In this document: piece by piece, positions 12,701 through 25,800 of the stretch
Layout: each line of letters opens with the position of its first letter
Position numbering within the stretch: position 1 is the stretch's first letter
DNA from: Onchocerca volvulus
Taxonomy: Eukaryota > Nematoda > Chromadorea > Rhabditida > Onchocercidae
Assembly: GCA_000499405.2 (NCBI GenBank)
Contig: HG738138.1
Location: 1,984,001-2,048,000 of the forward strand
Length of the DNA stretch: 64,000 bases
Direction of reading: 5' to 3'
Notes under the pieces: generated by a model
Seen by the model: only the letters and a program-made list of their open reading frames with translations
The model's database searches: none
Told to the model about the DNA's origin: nothing
Position numbers and translations under genes: made by a program

Positions 12701-15700
12701 TTTTTTTTTTTTTTAGGATTGGAATCAGAATTTTTTAAAAAATTGTATTATTCGTAGATATCATATAGAAAGCTCATCTCAATTATTTCAGTCCTAAGAT
12801 TATTTATATAGATATATCTATTTAAAATGAGTAAACAAATGGACAAAATCGACAAATATCTCTTATTAAGGGATCGTTGAAGTATTGCCTTCTATTCTTT
12901 TGTTCGTCTCTTTTCATAAAAGATTACTGAAAGAATGGAATATCATCACTTTTATATCTCCTAGGACAAATTACAGTATTTTCAATTTTAATACAATAGA
13001 ATAATATCATCATCATTTTTGATGAGTTTATTTTCCTCTTCGCAAATAGCAATATAAAATGATGTTCAGTTGAAAAATTTTAATATTTTTATAATTTTTT
13101 CAAAAATTAGAATTGAAATTTTCCAAAAAAATTATGTTAGGAAGTATTTAAATACAGATAAATACGATATGTCAGAAATTCATCCGGAAAATAAAGGTGA
13201 TGAATAATGAAATATTTCAAATTTTAAAATTCTTGATTTCAAAATAGTCAACGATTATTGAAAATATTCCAAAAATCGCTATTATTTATAAAAGTTAATA
13301 TTAAAATGTAAAATTAAGTTCAAACTACTGTTTCTATACATTCTATATATTTGTTTGATGATTTGACACATAAAGGAATAAAGTTTACAACTTCTCCAGG
13401 TTTTACTTACGGTAACGGTATGATACTTGCTTCCTTTCTATTGTTTATGTAAATATGATTGACGAATTGGAATGATTCAATCAATAATAATGAAATCCCG
13501 GGTTGAATTGTAACATTAGAAAAACCGGAAAAAGTCGGAAAAAGGATCAGGAAGGAAAGCATTCCATAAATCGGTTTTTTTTTTTTCCCAACAATTGTAA
13601 CCTTTCTACAATAATTTTTTGTAACATTACCAATCTGAATGAAATGAAATTGAAGGAGAATGAAAATACGGGAGGAAAGGAAGTGAAGAATGGAAAGAAG
13701 AAAGGAATTGGGTATCGTAATTTATGTAAATGTAAGCGTCGAAAAGCCCTCATCATACCCAATAAATGATACATTTTCAGGTTCTCGATATTTTTGAATG
13801 ATATCCGGGATTCCATTCCTTCTTTCATTTTCCTCTTCTTTTTCCTCTTCTTTTCCTTATTTTCTTTCCTTTTCCTGTTTCCTTCTTCTCTCTTTTCATC
13901 TTTCTCCTATTTTCTTTCAATAATTCATCGAAATATGATACATCTTGAAATTTCGATACTTTTAGTATCTTTCTTTTTTCGAGTTTTATAATTTAAATTC
14001 TGGAATTCACTAATAATTTTAAATTAGTATTTGACAGTTTATGATAATAAATTACACATTTTATCTCGACACATAATAGGAAGTAATAGATTCAAAATGT
14101 TGAATGATCCGATATTCTTTCTTTTTTTTTTTCTATAACAGATCAAGAAATAACTACGGTTGTTAACCGTTTTTCCGGACTACTTATGTTTCAAATTTAA
14201 TCATATATTTAACAAAAATTTAAAAAGGAAAATTCTATTTGTAATGGGTTAATCCCTCTTTCTTCCATTCTTTTCATTCCCTTCTTTGTTCCTTTTCCAC
14301 TTCAAGGGGTCAACTTTGGATGATGAAAGAGAAAGGAGGAGGTTACAATAAAAGAATTGACAAGTTTTGGCGAATTTCTGTGCTGAAAAACCCGGTGAAA
14401 GAGAAATGATGATGTTCGGTAATTCTTACGAAATTTCTCGTAAATTCAACAATGAAGGTGATATTTTTTGATAAAATTTCGGAAATTAAAATTTCTTTTG
14501 GTAATTTGAAAAAAAAAGGTTTTAAGGCAAAAATATTCATTTAATAATAATTAAGAAAAAGATTCCTCAATAAATTAATTCGTTTAATTATCAAATAACT
14601 TTGAAACAATTTTCACGAAAGAATTTAAAAGATATCTATTAATTATCTTATAAGCTATTTTATAAATTCAAATGAAAATCCATATTGATCAGTTTAATAA
14701 TCTATTATTGTTTCTTTTTTTTTTTCTCTCTCTTTCATATAATTTCTCCTTTCCTTCCAAAATGATTTCAATCAATTTAAAGATTATTACACTATAATTT
14801 CAATGTATTATGCAAGTAAATAATTAATTTTTCTGAGTTTGAAATTCAAAATGGAATTTAATAATTGATGGACAAAAAGGAAAAAAAATGAATTTTCGTT
14901 CTTCTTTTTAAAAAAATATGCAATTAGTCTTTCTTCTGTCCAAATAAATTTTTAATTTCTACAAATTTTAACTTATTTTCAATCATATTTTTCAAATTTT
15001 TACATTAATTCCGGAACAATATTGAACCTTTTTATTTTAATCGATAATGTAGCAACAACAATAGCCATAAAAGTGATTGAAGACAAGGAAAGAAATGTCA
15101 GTTATGCAAATTATTTTTTGCCTGTCGGAAAAATCTTGGGGAAAGTATTAGTTTATCTACTAATCATAAGGCATAATTATTCGGAGGCAAAAAAAAAAAA
15201 GGAAATAAATGGGATATTTTACAAGTTTATTCAATTTTTATATTATGTAATAACTAAAATTTCGGGAAAATGGATAGTTAACAAAACTTGAAGACATTTT
15301 CAAATAATCAAAAATGAAAATAAAATTTAATAGAAAAATGGACAGCTTGAAAAAATTGAATAATCAGAACAAAATGATGAGCATTAAATAGGTGATTAAA
15401 AAAGATTTAACCCACAAAAGCGATGAAGAAAATTCGAATTTGAAGTAAAAAAAATGGATGAAAGCTGAAGAAGAGAATGAAGGAACAATTTAATGATAAT
15501 GTTTGCAAAGTAAACTAAGCTAGTTTCCAACCTTACACTTGAACACATACAAACACTTATTGTGTATTTCAAGTATTTCAATTCAATTACCTCAAATATC
15601 ACCTCTTTTCTTTTTTATCCTTTTTAAAATAAACTGATTTTTCTCGCAATTAGTCGAGCAACTATAGCCTTTCAAGTTTTATTTCACTTCTTTAATTTCA

Positions 15701-15987
15701 TCAAATTGTCAAGGTTTTCATATAATTGGATAAACAGCTGATTATCATGTGCAAAGATCAACAACGCAAAATGTTTTAATTCGGAGAAAATTATTATCAA
15801 TACTTGTTCATTACATGATTATTTTATAATTTATGGATTTGAAAAAATTTTAGAAATCTTATTGATTTAATAATGATTGCAGAATTCATATATCCAGTGA
15901 TAACAACAAATTTATTCAGTTTATATTTCCAACGATTTTTTAAGATAAGAATTGGATACTTTATTACTATTTAAGGAACAGCAACGA

Positions 15988-16036
15988 CAGGATTGCTTAA
16001 AGCAAAACTTTGATCAAGAAGCATCAAGCAATCCTG
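15988..16036. repeat. Short inverted repeat (11-bp arms, 27-nt loop)
   Basis: The left arm CAGGATTGCTT (15988-15998) is perfectly complementary to AAGCAATCCTG (16026-16036). The loop contains further self-complementary words. It lies 35 bases from a larger hairpin, so both may belong to one transcript or one foldback element. Confidence 0.55.
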
Positions 16037-16070
16037 CACCAACTAAATGATTTAAATTATCAGTGATAGA

Positions 16071-16156
16071 TCATGATGCCAGTTTTCAAAGTATTTCGTT
16101 TAATTTCAATCAATATTTGAAATTAAACGAAATACATTAAGAATCTGGCATCATGA
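16071..16156. repeat. 86-nt hairpin with two perfect stems, microRNA-precursor-like
   Basis: The outer stem pairs TCATGATGCCAG (16071-16082) with 16145-16156 over 12 perfect bases. After an internal loop of 8 and 9 bases, an inner stem pairs 16091-16109 with 16117-16135 over 19 perfect bases, closed by a 7-base loop. Total length and shape are within the range of animal microRNA precursors, but the very perfect inner stem would also fit a small foldback transposon. The palindrome leaves strand undetermined. The MAM-repeat gene begins about 0.9 kb downstream. Confidence 0.5.
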
Positions 16157-16454
16157 GCTTGTTTCATTTCTATTTCGAAGATTTACTTGGCTTAATTGTC
16201 GCATCATTGCCAAAAGATTTTTTTCAAGAATATTCATCATCAAGGAATGTCATCAAAACTTCAATCCAGAAATTTCAAACTTGAAATTCAATTCTTTATT
16301 CATTATTCAATGGTTTTCATGTAATCCCGGCAAGAAATAATTGTGGGAATGAAAAAATTTACTAAATGAGAATAGAAGCCAAAAATCGATGAAATGCATT
16401 TCATTTTAACAGTAGATTCTTTCATTGTTTCTGAAATTATAACTCTATTTTGCA

Positions 16455-16487
<33 letters not shown>

Positions 16488-17075
16488 ATAACCAACCACG
16501 ATTACTTAATATGCATCATGCATATTTTAATCTGTCAAAATGGCGATTCATTTTGGAAAATGCTGAAATTAAGAATTTTAAATTTTCAGCCTAAACCATA
16601 TTTCCTATACGATTTTATGAAGCAAACACAGAAGTCAACACGAGAAAAATCCCTTCTAATTTATCCTTTTTACCGATTGTATAATTAATTGCCTTTTAGA
16701 GTGACTTTGTATAGAAGACTTTATAGTTGTATTAGTTGGTTTTAAAATTTTCTTTTTTTTTTTTTTTTTTTTTAAATTAGAAAATAATAAAGTTTGAAAA
16801 AAAATTTCATCATAGCATATTTATCTTTTGCATATCTTTGCTATTTATAAAAAATAAATCTTTTAAAATGTTGATTAAAAAAATTACGAATTAAAATGAA
16901 AAATTGCATGACATAGCAGAACAAAAAAAAATAAAACAAAGAAATTAAAAGCAAAATGAAATTAATGAATGATCAAAAATTCCAAGCCGGTTCTGATGGT
17001 TCAGAGAATTTAATTCGCTCATACAAATGGGTGAAAGTGCCGGTCGATCGGATATAACCCTTAAATGTTGAAACA

Positions 17076-20000
17076 ATGCGAAGGCTGATATTGTTGTTCG
17101 TACTTGTTCAATTTCTTCCTGATTTTATTCTTGGATGTACATCACAATATCGAGAAGAATTACAATATTTAGATTTTTATCTTGGAATAGAGCCTGAAAA
17201 TGGTGGTAATTTACCTGTTGCAGGTAGGATTTTTTATATTTATAAATGATTTTATAAAAAAAAAAAGAAAAATATTTGTTACTATAATTTTGTAAAAGAA
17301 ACGAAACAATTTGAGAATATTAATAAATTCATGAACTTTAATATAATTCCTTTTTTTTTTCTTGTTTTTTTATATATATGAATATTTTGAAATTATTGGA
17401 AAGTATTAAATGATTTAAACATTTCGAAAAATAATTATTAAGCAATTTTTTTTCAACATTTCATACATTTTAGAGATTTTCAGATTTTTTTTGATTCTTT
17501 TTTTTTTTTTTTTTTCATTTCAGACTTTGCAATGAAGCGATATATAAGGAATCCATCGATGTTAAGTTGTCAATTTAGTGAAGCATGCGCCTGGATGAAT
17601 GCTCCTACTGATGATTTACTTGATACATCGGATTTCTACTTATTTTATAAAAAAAATCTCAAATTATTTCCACTACAAATTCAACCAGGATTATCCAATC
17701 CGTTAAGAGGTTTTTCATAATTTTTAATTTTACACATGTCAATAGCGAAAATTTTATAATCAGAAAATTATTCCTTTTTTAAAAAAAGAAATATTTTAAA
17801 AATGACCATAGTAAAATGAATTTCTAAAAAAAGCTTTGAATTATGATAAGTTTTTTATTGGATCTAAGCTGGTTAAATCAATTTTAGAATGAAATCACTT
17901 ATTTTCTGAAATTAATCTTTTTCAGAATAAACCATTCAGGATTCGAAATATACTTTTTATAAGTGATTTATTTTCAGATACAAGATTTGCTCTCGCAGGT
18001 AATACAACAACAAATGCTCAAAGTGCAGTACTTGTTAGTGCACCAATTGCTTGTCAACGAACGCCCGGATTATTAGCATTCAAGTAATTTATCTGAATAT
18101 CGAAAATAAGTTAACTTATAAAATGGTATAAAAATATGAGCAGTTTACTTCGATATTTTCTTCTAACCAATTTTTGGAACATGAAAAGAAGTCCATTTCC
18201 TTATAATTTCGTTCAATTAAAAGTATAATATGAAGCTTCTTTTTTTTATATTTGAATATTATTTCAATAAAAATTAAATCTATTTATGAAATTTGAAATA
18301 TTTTAGATATTGGCTGTATAATGAAGCAAAAATTGAAACATTAATTTTAAAACCTGCTACCAAACGGAATCGTCTTCGGGTAATTGGTTTTTTTCATTCA
18401 TTATTATAGATGAAAATTGAAATTTTCATTTTCATTTTACGAAATGTAAAATGAAAAAAAAAAATTTATGTTTTAAGGTTATTCTACGTCCACTTACCGA
18501 ATGCTACTTCTTACGTGCCTTTAATGATCATTGTCAAGTTGAAATACCGGAAATCAATGAGCCATTTCGAATCGGTATTCGTGTCCATGGTTTAAAAAAT
18601 TCGGCATTGGGTAGTTTCGGGATGATAACTGATATTGAATATAATGCCGATATATGTTTGGAACCGAGTGAGTTGATAAAAGCTCTTCAAAAATAAAAAA
18701 AAAAAAAAAAAATAAATTCTTTAACCAAATTATTATAACATTTATTCGCTGCTTTCAACAAGAAAATAATGCTAAAAGATAATTTTATCGATTGATTTCG
18801 CATTTACAACCAATATTTCAATTCGCACTTAATATTTTTGGATAAATCACTTAAATATTTAAAAGACAAGTAATATACCGTTCAAGATCGAAAAAAAAAA
18901 AACTGACGAAATCATGAAAATTTGAAAACTTAATCGTCAATTAATAATTTATCCTCAAGAACTTCATAAATTAATACTTTGTAAAAATTTGAAAAATTAC
19001 AAAATGAAATTTAGACTTAGCAACGATTTTTGGAACTCGAGCAGTTCCATTACTATCAGTTGCATCTTATCCGATTTCGGCTGCTGATCTTTCCTGTACC
19101 GATTACAATGCAACTTGTCGCTGGTCGAACAGTCATTCGTCATCATCGGAATGGAAAATCGGATGGAATCGTCGAAAATGGGTGGAAATCTTCGGAAAAG
19201 AAAGTATGCCAACCGGAAGCTTCTTCTATCAATATGTCGATTCAGTCAACAAAAAGCCGTATTCATTATTGCGATCAGAACTTATTCCTTGCACGAGTAC
19301 TGTTGCAACTTTTACCTTTAGGTTTGATATATTTACATTTTAATAGTTGTGATGATTTTGAAATTAAGAAATACAAATTTTCGAAAAAAAAGAAAGAATA
19401 CTGACAAATAATTTAATTATTCAGTAAATGCGAACTTGGGATTTTAACGAGAATTCTAATCCAGATTCTGTAATTTCATTTTTTTTTTCTTTTTAATTTT
19501 TTTTTTTTTTTTTTTACAGATTTTTATGCTGCATAAATATAACGGTTTCAACAAAAGAGTCAAAAGTTGCTAAAATAATATAGGAACTGATATTTGAACT
19601 CGACTATTTGTATCAATTCTTAGAAAATTCATCCATTTACGAGATCTTTTAATTTAATCATTAGCAGTAATTTAGCCCAAAGATATATCTGCTAAATGCA
19701 AAGGATCTTTGTTGGATTCAAATTTAACGAATTTCCATTTCAAATTATTTCTGTTTACAGATATTGGTTACAATCAGGTACACAAGTTCAAGTTTGTACA
19801 ATTACTGCATCAAATGTTATAATAAGCTGTGTGTATCTAAGCGAAATAGGCATTCCTGGGCCAATTAATATTGATATCGATGCACCATCTGATGAATCTT
19901 TCCGAGTACGAATTTGATAATTTGTAGATTTAAATTATTCATAATTATATGAAGCAATTAATTTTAACTCTAATTATTCAAGTGATAATACTTGATAAGA

Positions 20001-22832
20001 CAAGTATCATTGTAAGCTAATTTGAGTAACTAATGAAGTCTTCCATAAATGATATTCCCTTAAAATATCTTGCCAATAACTATTATGAAGCAAGTTTTAT
20101 TTTACAGATTGTATTTGAAATGATCAATTTTGATGTTTCAACCTTTGGTCTTGTTGTTATCGATGATTTGCAATTTACTGGTTTATTATGTCATGAAGTA
20201 ACAACACCACCCAGTACAACAATTAATCCGTTACTGATCAAAAAACTTTTCTCACTTAAACCATATCCGAATGTGCTTATCGTAAGTGAATCAAACTTTA
20301 TCACCTTATAAAATTATCAAAATTGGTATATTTTTCAGATTTTTCGGGTATTTTTCAAGTTTTTCTGATAAAGAAAACTTCACACATAACATTTTTGGGC
20401 ATGAATGGAAATGAATGAAATTAAATCTATTCTATCAGTACTGGAAGAAAATTTTACAACAACTCCAAGCTATCTTATCTGTGTTCCTCATAGCAATCCA
20501 TCGTTGTAGTCTTTTCTTCAACTGTAATGAATGAAGAGATAATTTCAACATTGATTCTTATGGATCAATTCAAAAAGCTTCAAAATTGTATCACTAATTT
20601 CAGGATTATATACCAACATTGAATTGTGATTTCAATCGAAAATGTCCTCAATGGGAAAGTGATGGACATTGGTTGGTAGGGATGGTTCCAACTGATAAGG
20701 ATTCCTTCACATTACCTTCGTCAATAAAAGGTTTTTAAGTTTCATACAAATTTTAGAACTTTTTAAAGTCATTTCTTATGATAGCAACTATTAATTACCG
20801 GATCATTAAATTCCAAAGTTAGTATTTGATATGTAATTGTATCAATAACATAAATCACTTTAATTGATGTTTCATCTTTTGAATTTTCTTTTTAATACTC
20901 ATTTCCATTTCCAGATAAGGTTTCGGTAGCTATTCTTAATAAATCGATGGCTACCTTACAATCTCGAAAAGTACCATGCGCTTCTAAAGCCATGATTTTC
21001 GTCGCATACTTTCGAACCGAAAAGGCTGAATTAATGGTGTGCATCGAAAAGAAATGTGTTAACAGTAAACATGAGCATTCTGGTAAAGGATTTTTCAAAA
21101 GTTTCAAAATATTTTTAATTTATTATTTGAAATGCTTAATGAGACGGAAATAGTATTTGAATATTAAATAAACTATTAAAAGTACACAAAACTTTGAATG
21201 ATTTTTGATTTACGTTTTTCGGTTGGCTTTCGATGAAAGTTGATCGTAAGAAACCATTTTTCATCCGGTTGATTGCAAAATCAACTGGACCTGGTTTGGT
21301 TATTGTTCGGAAAATAGAAACAGCTGGCAATTGGTGTCCACTTCTATCGTTATCGCAATATGCTTGCGAAACAATTAGCTGTACATTTAGTCAAAGTTTT
21401 TGCGGCTATAAGACGGAAACAAATTCACGTGCCAATGTTTTATTTACAAGCGATTCGAAGGGTAACTTTGATTTTATTATTAATCAATTAATATTTTTTT
21501 ATATTTAAAGATTATTCTCCCTTGGAATTTTTACTAGAAATTTTCTTAATACATTTCTTTTGCTGCATTGTTTTAATTTATTATCTTTGTAAATTAAAAA
21601 ATATTAAAAAAATGAAGTCTACTAAATATTAATATATTAATATTAAGTAAGATATTAACAATTAGTAACTCAAGTTTGGATTCAACTTGAATAGTTATAA
21701 TTTATAATAAGAAAATTTGAACCTTGTCCAATGTCATCAAAATTAATTTCATTACTTAATATTATTTGCTTAATATGTTTCAGGAATAACAGCAAATATT
21801 AACAAAGGACCAGGTTTAGCCGTACTGTGGTCACCTCAGTTTAAACTTTCACGACCAGTTGAATTACAAATTAAGGTTAATTTTTCGAATTTTTGATCAA
21901 TTGGGAATTGATACGTAAAATGATATAATTAATTAATCCATTGCTTCTTATGATGTTTGTTAATCAATCTATTAAACGGGAAACTGAGGATATGAAAAAT
22001 TTGAAGCAGTAACAGATACTAATTTCCTCTTTTTTTTTTTTTTTTTTTTTGAAAACAAGGAAAATAATATAATGGTTGAAGAAAATTTAAAGACAAATCA
22101 TTAATTATTTTTCGAAACAGTCTTTGACCTCAATGACCTCACTGCACATTCACAGTTCGTTTATGGAAATTTTCCAAGTGAAGAGATGTTTAGTAAACAT
22201 ACATAATCTCTTTTTTCCTGATAATCTTCTTCTCAATCCTTGAAAAAACCTTTAGAAACAATCTTTGACCTCATTTACAATTCAATTCGTTTACGGAAAT
22301 CTTCCAAAAAAAAAAAAAAGTTCAATAAACACGCATAATCTCTCTTTCCCTGATCATCTCAATCCTTGAAAAAACTTTTTCCCACAAAGGGATTAAATTA
22401 ATTGATAGAAAAAAGAAACTTTGTTTTTTTTCGTTTTTTGTTATATCTCATTTTGAAATCGAAGAACATGAAATGACTGCTTTATAATATAATTTCGTTT
22501 TTATTAATTCTTTATTTAATTCTTTATTAATGTTTACAAAAATTATAACAGTCGATTTCAAATGGCTGATTAACTTTCAGATCTATCAGTCAACATTTGG
22601 TTCTCAGACATTCTTATGTGGTGATGATTTTAGCAGCTTGTATGATTGTCAACCGATATTAGGTCCAAAAATAGAATTGCCAACAACAGAAGAAATAATC
22701 TTACCACTTGATCAGGATGCTCAAAATTTCACAATTGTTGCGGTGCATGATAAATTTGTTGAATTTGGTGCGGCGAAATTTACCATTTTAAAAATTGATC
22801 TGTTAGATGAAAACAGAAAATCATTATGCTAA
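17076..22832 (+). CDS. Secreted protein with four MAM-like repeats
   Basis: Thirteen exons join with consistent phases: 17076-17223, 17524-17709, 17978-18083, 18307-18379, 18478-18667, 19015-19321, 19761-19905, 20108-20281, 20604-20730, 20915-21082, 21240-21461, 21784-21875, 22581-22832, giving 729 residues. Residues 1-20 form a signal peptide (charged MRR, then a leucine-rich core). Four repeats follow, each opening with a MAM-type cysteine start (CQFSEACAW near 65, CTDYNATCRW near 262, NCDFNRKCPQW near 450, ISCTFSQSFCGY near 588). Each then shows the family order: an aromatic beta block, a YWL or similar core, a basic FRIGIRV-like strand and a closing C. MAM domains mediate extracellular adhesion. 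No transmembrane segment or GPI signal was seen. The exon 11 acceptor (GATGAAAG) is weak and is the least certain junction. The exact orthologue is not recognised. Confidence 0.86.
22113..22377. repeat. Imperfect tandem duplication in the last intron of the MAM gene
   Basis: Two diverged copies of about 125-140 bases lie head to tail. Copy 1 (about 22113-22252) and copy 2 (about 22254-22376) share, in order: GAAACA, CTTTGACCTCA, TTCGTTTA, GGAAAT, TTCCAA, CATAATCTCT, and a final CTCAATCCTTGAAAAAAC. Copy 1 contains TGACCT CAA TGACCT at 22125-22139, two direct half-sites spaced by three bases; copy 2 retains one half-site. Confidence 0.7.
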
Positions 22833-25800
22833 AGCAATAATCTTAACTAATTTATTCTTCTAGTCCTAGAATGGATGCAAATTTTTGAAAAGAATAAATA
22901 GTACTCTTTTTTTTTTTCTCACGAAAAGAGAGAAAAATATAAGAAAATGGCTAAAAGTGCAATCTAATCCGAAAAGTTTAAAGTTTAATAAAGTTTGGAT
23001 TCAAGTAGAGTTAACTAGAATCAAGCTTAAAATATCGTTACATTCTCTTAAAATTTCCTTCAGTGATTGACTTTTCGGATCCGGAAATCTTTTATAGCTC
23101 GTGCTCATATTTTTTCAAATCGCTGTAAAGATTAAATGTTGAAGTACAGTCCTGTATTTACCATTGAGAATTTGGTTTCAATTAATTTATTGCTATTTAT
23201 TAATTTATAATCAGTAATTTTGTTGTTCCCATGTATTGCTATTTATTGTATATTGCTATTTATAAGCGATGAGAAATCTTGAATTCCATAGTAAATAATA
23301 GTATACCTTGTCGATGTGTACATCTAATAATAAAATAAAATAAAAAATTTATATTTTCCAAGTAACGAAATGCAAAGCTTTTGGCTTTTGTGATATAAAT
23401 TAATGGATAAAAATGATAATGATGTCTGGTGGTAAAAAGATTCGTTTTGAACATTTTATAAACAAACGAAGGATTAGTGGTAAGCTCATTTTGGTTATAA
23501 ATAAATCTTATCTTTTAGCATCATCCGATTGCAGAAATCTAACTTTTATCATCTCACACTTCGGGATATTTTTAGCAATAAAATTAATTTTAGGATATTA
23601 TAATGGTAAATTTAGCTTCAACTTTTAAAATATACACATCACATCGAGAACAACTGTGTGATAAATCTTAACGTAAAAATAGAACTATTGGCTGTTATTT
23701 TCAAAAAGAAAAAAGATTTTTTTAAATTCCATTTCCAATAAACATCGAACTGCGAAAATCAATCATATAATAACTAAATTACTATGGTAAGAAAAACTAG
23801 GATGCAGTTGAGAAAGACAATTGAATACAAGGGATAAGAAAGCGGAATTTTTGATGAATTCTGAAAACTGATATGAATTTGAAAAAATAGATTTAAACTT
23901 CACAACTAAGAATTAAAATACAAATTAGCTGCTAATCGAAAATTTAAATCATATATTGTCGCAAAAATAGAACTAGTAGAAAAATTTTTTGAAGTTAAAA
24001 TGTAGAAAGTAATGTAATAGTTTGTTTCTTTATCATATTAGATTTGCAAAAATTATAATTGCGGGGATAAAAGAGAAAAATTAGACAATGAGATGATATT
24101 CTGCCGTTGCGAATAAATTATTTGCGATGAATGTGGGATGCGATTTGAAGGATTTGTGATTCTGAAAGGCCATCAAATCTCTTCAAACCTGTTGAAATTC
24201 TTTGTTATCGAATCAAATCGAATTGAAATCTGAATAATCACCTAAAGTGTAGGATTACTTTCTCAACCAATGATTTCATACTTGGAAAAAAAGGTGTAAT
24301 TGATGAATTAATTTCGATTATAATTGGACAATAGCGCAATTTCTAGTGTTACCTGAATAAAAAGAAGAAAAGAAGGTTTGAGTTCGACAAGAAATATAAA
24401 TAAGGAAATGAAATAAAACTTCTATCACTAGCACAAAGTTAAAGATGGTAGAAATTTCTGATTCAACTCTTCATACCATAATCTTTTTTGCTTTTAAATT
24501 AAAAACTCATTAACTGATTTGTTGACAGTCTTTTCGATGCAAAAAATATGCATAATTTATTAAATATTGGATACCAAAAATTTTGTGAAACCAGCTATAA
24601 TAATCAATACATAGTTTTCTCCTATCAATAGTTCTCTTCAAAATTCCATTAAATTTAGGAATTTTGATAAATTTTTTTTTCAAGCAAACTAAGAATGATT
24701 CCGAATTGATCTTTTGTCACTTTTAGTGAACTCTCAAATGCTACATCATATTTATAAATCAAATACTTTACTCAAAATTTTAAAGCATTTTATCAAATAT
24801 GCTAATTGATGAATACTCAAAAATAATTCATAACTTCTTTCTACTACCCATCAAACAATGTTTTACTTCTCTCATTTTTTTTTGGTTCTTTTCAAAGCAA
24901 ACGATATAATGTGCTCAAGGCAGGCGTCAACATGTCGTATATTATGCATGTCGCGAACTAATTTACCGTATTTCCGGTAAACCGTTTAATAGAAACAAGC
25001 AAAAAATCAAAATCATGGGATTTTTCAAATATATGAAAAGGAATTAATTACCCATTCTAAAATATCATAAAATTTTGATGTAATAAAAAAAAAAATGCAT
25101 CTTTTAAAAAGGCACATTTTTTTTTTTTTTTTTTTGGTACATTTTAAAATTTGCAATATTTTTTTTGGACATTTTGTTCAATATTCTATTACAATAAAGA
25201 TGGAATCAGGCGAAAATTATGATTCGAGACAAAACTTCAAATAATTGTTTCAAATGAATTCAGCTTTAAAATTTTCATCACAATACTCTGCTCTATTCTC
25301 GACAAAGGTAAGTTAGTTCGTTAATGTTAGCCAACATGTAAAATCAAATCTAATGGATTGTTTAATCAGTTTGCTGAACGATACTACCTACAATATAGCG
25401 AATGAATGCTGAAACTGAGATCTGCTTGAAAGTCTTTGTGAAACAATGTGAAATACGACAAATGCAAGAAGATAGGAATGAGGAAAATTCGCTTGAACTA
25501 TGACCCGATGTTTGTATGAAGCGCAGCTTGGGATAAAATAAACACAAAACGATGAAAGGAAGATTATCATCAATTATACAGCTCTATGCGATGAATGAAG
25601 GAAAGATTCGAAATTCTTTGAATATTTTTAATCACTGAAATAAACACTTAATGATGATATTTTCTGTACATGCCGATGTAGCAAAATAAATAATTTTTGT
25701 TTTCTGATGATATGTTCCTGATGAATTGAATTATGGATAATTCCGCAAAATAAATTCGAAAATATTTACTACGATTGAAAAAAAAACAAGCTGAAAATTT

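Larger units (their letters stand above)
8660..17075. other. Long A+T-rich intergenic region with repeats and hairpins
   Basis: About 8.4 kb with no frame I can defend as coding. The longer open frames (near 13.5-14.0 kb and 15.0-15.3 kb) are low-complexity, overlap on both strands and lack splice context. It contains a 125-bp tandem repeat at 9421-9745, purine-rich degenerate repeats near 10.74-10.87 kb and two hairpins between 15988 and 16156. The right end should hold the promoter of the MAM-repeat gene. Confidence 0.55.

Noticed and set aside
13503..13991. Three overlapping frames on both strands
   Set aside because: All are low-complexity (lysine-rich opposite phenylalanine/serine-rich), produced by purine/pyrimidine bias, without splice context.
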